Part shown: positions 59,901-64,000 of the stretch, piece after piece | Layout: each line of letters opens with the position of its first letter | Position numbering within the stretch: position 1 is the stretch's first letter | Source of the DNA: Bacillus safensis | GTDB taxonomy: Bacteria > Bacillota > Bacilli > Bacillales > Bacillaceae | DNA: 64,000 nucleotides | Reading direction: 5' to 3' | Assembly: GCA_030159235.1 (NCBI GenBank) | Contig: BSBG01000006.1 | Span: 62,001 to 126,000, forward strand | Notes under the pieces: model-generated | Database searches by the model: none | The model's input: the letters and a program-made list of their open reading frames with translations, nothing else | What the model was told of the DNA's origin: nothing | Program-made: the position numbers and the translations under genes

Positions 59901-62900
59901 GAACCAGTAGAAAAGAAAGACACGTATCCATTATCTGCTGCTCAAAGACGGACATTCCTCATTCATCAGCGTATTGGTCAAGTGACCTCTTACAACATGC
60001 CGATGGCACTGAGATGTAAAGGTGAAATTGATGTCGAGCGCTTTGAGCAGACCTTCAAGCAATTAATTGATCGTCATGAAACCTTGCGAACGACCTTTGA
60101 ATTAAAAGATGGTGAACCAGTTCAGCGAGTCCATGATAACTTCCAGTTTGCTGTTGAAATGACAGAAGCTGATGAAGAAGGATTAGAAGCACAAATCGAT
60201 GAATTCATTCGTCCATTTGACTTAAAGGCTGCACCATTGATCCGTGTGCGTTTTGTGAAAATCGCAGCTCATGATCACCTCTTATTAGTCGATATGCATA
60301 ATATTGTGGCGGATGGAGCGAGCATGAACATCTTTATTAAAGAATTTACTGAGCTCTATCGAGGGGAAAACTTGCCGGAACTCACTGTTCAATATAAAGA
60401 TTATGCAGAATGGCAAGACAAGTATTTCCGCAGCGAGATGTTTCAAAAGCAGCAGGAATATTGGAAGCAGCGAATTGGCTCAAATGTGCCGATTTTGACA
60501 ATGCCATATGATTTTGAACGGAAGGAACAATCCTTCTTAGGAAGAGCGATCAAATTCAATATTGAACCGCACATCGTTGAGAAAATTGAACAGCTTGCTG
60601 AACAGTATCAGTTGACAAATAACGTCATCTTGTTCCAGCTCTACGGGCTGCTGCTTTCACGTTATGCGGATCAAGAGGAATTGATTGTCGGTTCACTTGT
60701 GGCTGGACGGCGTCATGCAGATATCGAGCATACCATTGGCATGTTTACGAATTTCCTGCCAATTAAACTAGACATGGTACAAGAAGCAACCTTTACAGAG
60801 CAACTGGCGCAGACAAAGCAAGTGTTGCTGGATGCGTATGACCATCAAGAGTATCCATTCGACCAAATGGTTGAGCATCTGAAGCCAAAAACAAGACCGC
60901 ATCGTAATCCATTCTTTGATACAATGCTCATCTACCATAATGAGTACGATCCGAATATTAAAATCGAAGCCGATGGACTGACATTTGAAACACATGAGTT
61001 TGCAAAGGGAATTTCCAAACTTGATATGAAAATGGATGTTGTCAGAGAGGTAACGGGGGAGTTGAAGTGCGTCCTTCAATACAATCTGGCTCTGTTTAAA
61101 CATGAGACGATGCAAGCGTTCGTCAAGCACTTCGAGCACTTGGTTGAACAGGCTGTTCAAGCACCTGATCAACTGCTCAAGGATTTCGATGTGCTTTCAG
61201 AGGAAGAAGAACAGGCAGCAAAAGAGAAAAGGGAGCGTGCAGAGGAAAAAGCACCGCTCGTACTGACAGTCTGCTCGACATTTACGGCAGATCCAGTCGC
61301 ACCTTACATTCAGTACTGGGCCAAGCAGTTTAACGTGCAGCTTGATGTTCAATTTGCACCGTATGGACAGGTATATCAGGAATTACTAAATGAGCGCAGC
61401 CATATCTCACAGAAGAAAAACGGTGCGAACCTTCTGCTCATTCGTTTAGAGGATATCACTGGTCCAGCTCATCTCTCACTGGAAGAAAAGAAAAAACTGG
61501 CTTCAGAGCATGCTGAAGAACTTGCAAACGTTCTGAAATCAAAAACGAAACATAACCTATATTTTGTTGGGATTCTGCCGATAAGTGCTGCTCTTAAAGA
61601 TACGCTGCAAAATGTGGAACAAGAGTGGATTGCTCAATTATCTGAGATAGACGGTGTTCAATTGATCGACTGCCGTCATCTAGCACAGCATTATCAGATG
61701 GATGACATCTTTGATGAAAAAGGAGAGCAAGCCGCACATCTCCCATTCACTGAAGTCTTTTGTGGAGCCATCGGTACAAAAGTCGCACGCGAGATCATTG
61801 CTTGGCAAGGTGCACCATTTAAGGTTGCGGCTATTGATTGTGATCATACGCTTTGGAGAGGTGTCGTTTCAGAAGACGGTGTGGAAGGTATCGATATTAC
61901 GCCAGAACATCAAAAGCTTCAGCGCTTTTTAAAACAAAAGCAGCAAGAGGGGCTCCTGCTTGTCTTAAGCAGCAGGAATAATGAAGAAGATGTGTGGCGC
62001 GTGTTTGAAAACCACCCAGATATGGTCTTGCAAAAAGACGATTTTGTCGACTGGCGGATCAATTGGGAAAGTAAACCGGCACACCTAAAAGAGATGGCGG
62101 ATTCACTGAACCTTTCATTATCTCAGTTTATTTTCTTAGACGATGATCCTGCTCAGTGCTTGCGTATGAATGAAGAGCTGCCTGAAGTGATGACACTGCT
62201 GTTGCCTGCCAATGAAAAAGCGATTCCATTATTCGCCCAGCATGCTTGGGCATTTGACCGCTATGATGTCACAGCTGAAGATAGAGGGCGAACAACGAGC
62301 TACAAGGCTGAAAAGGCTCGTCAAAAAGAGAAGGCACAGTCGCCGTCAATGGAGCAATTTTTACAAGATTTGAATTTGAACATGAGTGTAACAGAGTGGG
62401 GAGAAGAGCACCTTGCCCGCGTGGCGCAAATGAGCAGTCGCATTAACCAATTCCGCTTAAATGATCAGCGCTTTGATGAACAGCAACTGAGAGCGCGGAT
62501 GGAAAATGAGCATGTTAAGGGCTGGGTCATTGAGGCAGCGGATCGCTTCAGTCATGAAGGGATTGTAGGGGCTATCTTGGCTCATCATGCAGGCGACACC
62601 TTGAAAATTGATGCATGGATGCTAAGCTGCCGTGCTCTAGGGAAAGGGATTGAGCAAAAATGTCTGACATGGCTCGCTGAATACAGCCGTCAGCACCAGC
62701 TTTCTTCTATTGAATTCAAGTTTACATCGACTGGACGTAATGAGCTGTTCAAGTCATTTATGAAAGAGCACGAGATGCAGGAGATTGAGGAGCAGCAAAC
62801 ATACCGTATACAAGTGGAAGAAATCGGTTCGCTGAGCGATCACATTCAGATCGTCGACCACCTGTCACCTCGTCAGCACTCGACTGAAGAAATAGAGGGT

Positions 62901-63308
62901 CAAAGGTTGGAGGCAGTAAGTCATTCAGCTTCTAAAGGTTATACATGGGAAACGGTTCAAACAGATCAAGCGCTGCATAGCGGTTATGTAAAAGCCCTTA
63001 AGGTACATGATCAAGAAGGTCTTCGTTCATTATTAAAGATGGAACTGACACAGGATCATGGACTTTACGCACAGCCAACCAATGAACGCGAGGCATTGCT
63101 TCTTGAGATTTGGTGTGACATTCTTCATGTGGAAAAAGTAGGAATTGACAACGACTTTTTCGATTTAGGAGGAAATTCTTTACTTGCTGTCAAAATGGAA
63201 GTAGAGATTGAAAAGAAGGGTTGGTATGTTGATGATTTGAATTTTGCTGAAAAACACACCATTCGAGAATTAGCAAAATATATGAAGAGGGAGAATCAGC
63301 ATGCATAA
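56898..63308 (+). CDS. amiM: AmiM, PKS KS-AT-ACP with a C*-FkbH-ACP tail
   Basis: A 2136-residue protein. KS (Cys183), malonyl AT (Ser629 in GHSIGE, HAFH), no KR, ACP (Ser954). Then a condensation domain (about 1015-1440) with HNIVADG, so the catalytic second His is Asn1135. Then a long FkbH domain: N-terminal SGNH-like part from about 1455, HAD motif D1647-C-D-H-T, SCR at C1911. It ends with a second carrier domain (Ser2094). The front adds the fourth malonyl, whose neighbouring ketone becomes the 8-hydroxyl. The tail has no step assigned in the model. No thioesterase ends the line. It overlaps amiL and amiN by 8 bases each. Confidence 0.87.
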   Translation: MNDTTNHYHGAEIAVIGLAGRFPGAKNVEEYWENLKKGKETISFFTEEELRREGTDEALLKNPRFVKAKGMLDDVDLFDADFFDYTPKEAAMMDPQFRLFHECVWTALEDAGYDPFEYKGQIGLYTGAGINTEWVMRALQGAAQGEDSKTLEAAVLNMRDYLATMISYKLNLKGPSMVVQTACSTSMVSIHLAVQALLSGDCHMAVAGGVSIRLPQKSGYLYQEGMIHSSDGHCRVFDNKADGTVFGDGAGAVILKNLEDAIEDGDHIYAVIKGSSINNDGNRKVGYTAPSTKGQVSAIKTALRMAEVEPETISYIEAHGTGTTLGDPIEIEALKQAFDTDKKGFCRIGSVKSNVGHLNDASGVAGFIKTVLSLKHQVIPPTIHFETPNEKIEFANSPFVVNTDLTPWSKQESPRRAGVSSFGIGGTNAHVILEEAPATRVSADSPEDSEILLLSAKTPAALEKMTDRLADYLLQHQQQVRLSDVAYTLQTGRHHFPHKRVILGRNTADMLQALNQRSKEVVKTASSQTSSRPVVFLFPGQGSQYVDMGRQLYDKYPVFKEALDQCLNQFKQHVSVDPFSILFSTETSADRQLINQTEYTQPLLFSVEYALAKLLIHFGVKPKALIGHSIGEYTAAAVSGLLSVEDAVDLVSYRGQLISQLAKGSMLSVPLSEQNVLPYLTNDLSLAAVNGPELCVVSGETAAIDALAEKLESAGHGCRKLHTSHAFHSKMMDDILPSFKEKVAEYQLNAPSIPYISNVTGTWIDHEVVQDPAYWANHLRQAVRFRDGAETLLTELDPIFVEVGPGNTLSAFIRQASKEHHQQPIPLMRHPKEEAADDRYLLGRLGDIWLQGVPVDWTKLRNQTSNQKVSLPTYPFERQRYWIEKVDTTALSSSSGVQMVVPKENKTQEIEDNNQVHAAASNDIEATLQRMWKDILGIENVGRDDHFFELGGHSLNATGLISQIHKEFGVELTLTDMFNNPTIEKLQAFIEKAEKHQYFKIEPVEKKDTYPLSAAQRRTFLIHQRIGQVTSYNMPMALRCKGEIDVERFEQTFKQLIDRHETLRTTFELKDGEPVQRVHDNFQFAVEMTEADEEGLEAQIDEFIRPFDLKAAPLIRVRFVKIAAHDHLLLVDMHNIVADGASMNIFIKEFTELYRGENLPELTVQYKDYAEWQDKYFRSEMFQKQQEYWKQRIGSNVPILTMPYDFERKEQSFLGRAIKFNIEPHIVEKIEQLAEQYQLTNNVILFQLYGLLLSRYADQEELIVGSLVAGRRHADIEHTIGMFTNFLPIKLDMVQEATFTEQLAQTKQVLLDAYDHQEYPFDQMVEHLKPKTRPHRNPFFDTMLIYHNEYDPNIKIEADGLTFETHEFAKGISKLDMKMDVVREVTGELKCVLQYNLALFKHETMQAFVKHFEHLVEQAVQAPDQLLKDFDVLSEEEEQAAKEKRERAEEKAPLVLTVCSTFTADPVAPYIQYWAKQFNVQLDVQFAPYGQVYQELLNERSHISQKKNGANLLLIRLEDITGPAHLSLEEKKKLASEHAEELANVLKSKTKHNLYFVGILPISAALKDTLQNVEQEWIAQLSEIDGVQLIDCRHLAQHYQMDDIFDEKGEQAAHLPFTEVFCGAIGTKVAREIIAWQGAPFKVAAIDCDHTLWRGVVSEDGVEGIDITPEHQKLQRFLKQKQQEGLLLVLSSRNNEEDVWRVFENHPDMVLQKDDFVDWRINWESKPAHLKEMADSLNLSLSQFIFLDDDPAQCLRMNEELPEVMTLLLPANEKAIPLFAQHAWAFDRYDVTAEDRGRTTSYKAEKARQKEKAQSPSMEQFLQDLNLNMSVTEWGEEHLARVAQMSSRINQFRLNDQRFDEQQLRARMENEHVKGWVIEAADRFSHEGIVGAILAHHAGDTLKIDAWMLSCRALGKGIEQKCLTWLAEYSRQHQLSSIEFKFTSTGRNELFKSFMKEHEMQEIEEQQTYRIQVEEIGSLSDHIQIVDHLSPRQHSTEEIEGQRLEAVSHSASKGYTWETVQTDQALHSGYVKALKVHDQEGLRSLLKMELTQDHGLYAQPTNEREALLLEIWCDILHVEKVGIDNDFFDLGGNSLLAVKMEVEIEKKGWYVDDLNFAEKHTIRELAKYMKRENQHA

Positions 63309-64000
63309 AGATGTAAAAGCCATATATGAAGAATCAAAAATTTTAGATGAGGCCACTCATTTATACGGAGTCAAGCGAAGTGACATCCACTTTATCGCAG
63401 ATGCAGAAAACTATGTGTATGAACTTAAAAAAGACGGAGAGTCTTTTATTTTAAAAATTACCCATACCATCCGCAGATCACCTGATTATATTTTAGGTGA
63501 AATGGAATGGCTCCATCACTTAGCGAAGGGCGGACTTTCGGTTGCGAAACCAATTGCTTCATTAAATGGCCGTGATATCGAGCAAGTAGACGATGGGCAA
63601 GGCGGTTCATTTTTGCTTCGAGTTTATGAAAAAGCGCCAGGCCATAAAGTCGAAGAGGCAGACTGGAATGATGAATTATTTTATGCCCTTGGACAGTACA
63701 CAGGCCGCATGCATAAGCTGACAAAAAGTTATCAGCTGTCAGACCCGCGATATAAAAGACAAGAGTGGGATGAAGAGGAGCAGCTTAAATTGCGTAAGTA
63801 TGTTCCAGCCGATCAGACCCTTGTGTTCGAACAAGCGGATCGGTTGATGGAAAAGCTGGCAAAGCTTCCGAAAAATCAGGATACGTACGGATTGGTTCAT
63901 GCGGATCTTCATCACGGAAACTTCCACTGGGATCAAGGGAAAATTACGACCTTTGATTTCGATGATATCGGGTACAACTGGTTTATGAATGACATTAGCA
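63301..64000 (+). CDS. amiN: AmiN, amicoumacin kinase (self-resistance), 5' part
   Basis: An APH/homoserine-kinase-like phosphotransferase; 233 codons are visible and it runs off the right edge (the family is about 330). Seen: the N-lobe YELKKDGESFILKITH lysine, the catalytic loop VHADLHHGNFHWD with its Asp and Asn, and the metal-binding TFDFDDIGY. AmiN is known to phosphorylate amicoumacin and protect the producer. It also resembles B. subtilis YerI, the gene after camS there as I recall, so it may be the native yerI joined to the cluster. AGAGGGAG precedes the ATG, which lies inside the end of amiM. Confidence 0.88.
   Translation, partial: MHKDVKAIYEESKILDEATHLYGVKRSDIHFIADAENYVYELKKDGESFILKITHTIRRSPDYILGEMEWLHHLAKGGLSVAKPIASLNGRDIEQVDDGQGGSFLLRVYEKAPGHKVEEADWNDELFYALGQYTGRMHKLTKSYQLSDPRYKRQEWDEEEQLKLRKYVPADQTLVFEQADRLMEKLAKLPKNQDTYGLVHADLHHGNFHWDQGKITTFDFDDIGYNWFMNDIS

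Larger units (their letters stand above)
22350..64000 (+). other. Amicoumacin-type NRPS/PKS biosynthetic gene cluster (continues past the window)
   Basis: Fourteen same-strand genes with gaps of 28 bases or less, many overlapping. The order is peptide-cap NRPS, ClbP-like peptidase, BtrH-like protein, thioesterase, hydroxymalonyl-ACP genes, hybrid NRPS/PKS, A-PCP protein, three PKS proteins and an APH-type kinase. This matches, letter by letter, the published amiA-amiN order as I remember it, and the module logic predicts amicoumacin. The phosphatase gene amiO, expected next, is outside the window. Confidence 0.85.

Noticed and set aside
22350..63308. Many open frames of 60-140 codons on the opposite strand or other frames within the ami genes
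   Set aside because: They lie wholly inside well-supported NRPS/PKS genes, lack ribosome-binding sites and show no recognisable families.

Overview
The window is a Bacillus chromosome segment. Gene content and order (purH-purD, yerA, yerC, yerD, pcrB-pcrA-ligA-camS) are those of the B. subtilis purine/yer region. From memory, the proteins are clearly diverged from B. subtilis (PcrB only about three-quarters similar), which together with the secondary-metabolite cluster points to the B. pumilus / safensis / altitudinis group. The species is an inference, not proven here.

Layout. (1) 1-2005: the end of the purine operon (purH 3' part, purD, terminator). (2) 2074-9215: an accessory catabolic block with a small membrane protein, a beta-lysine-type acetyltransferase (AblB/YodP), a PucR-family regulator on the minus strand, a yodT-yodS-yodR-yodQ-like operon (aminotransferase, CoA-transferase subunits, M20 deacylase) and a small DUF2892 membrane protein. 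(3) 9340-20952: core genes yerA, yerC, yerD, a 76-residue protein, a DUF2283 protein, and the pcrB-pcrA-ligA-camS operon. yerD and the 76-residue gene are divergent and each has a sigma-B-like promoter. A 519-bp non-coding stretch separates yerA and yerC, where B. subtilis has yerB. (4) 21059-64000 and beyond: an MFS transporter followed by an all-plus-strand, tightly packed NRPS/PKS cluster recognised as the amicoumacin (ami) cluster, amiA to amiN. The window ends inside amiN.

How the ami genes work together (domain order seen; product mapping inferred from known amicoumacin chemistry). AmiA (C-A-PCP-E) makes an acyl-D-Asn prodrug cap. AmiI (C-A-PCP-KS-AT-KR-ACP-C) adds L-Asn and then a hydroxymalonyl unit supplied by AmiE, AmiF, AmiG and AmiH. 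AmiJ adds the next amino acid, leucine in amicoumacin. AmiK, AmiL and AmiM provide four extension modules whose KR pattern (+, -, +, -) accounts exactly for the 8-hydroxy-3,4-dihydroisocoumarin. AmiB is a ClbP/ZmaM-type membrane peptidase expected to remove the cap after export. AmiN is the self-resistance kinase. AmiD is a type II thioesterase and AmiC a BtrH-like protein of uncertain role.

The cluster family is known. The parts that look unusual are a C*-FkbH-ACP tail on AmiM whose condensation motif has lost its catalytic His, a dead AT in AmiL module 1, an atypical AT in AmiI, a half condensation domain at the start of AmiJ, and the apparent insertion of the cluster at the conserved camS-yerI junction with the resistance kinase standing in the yerI position.
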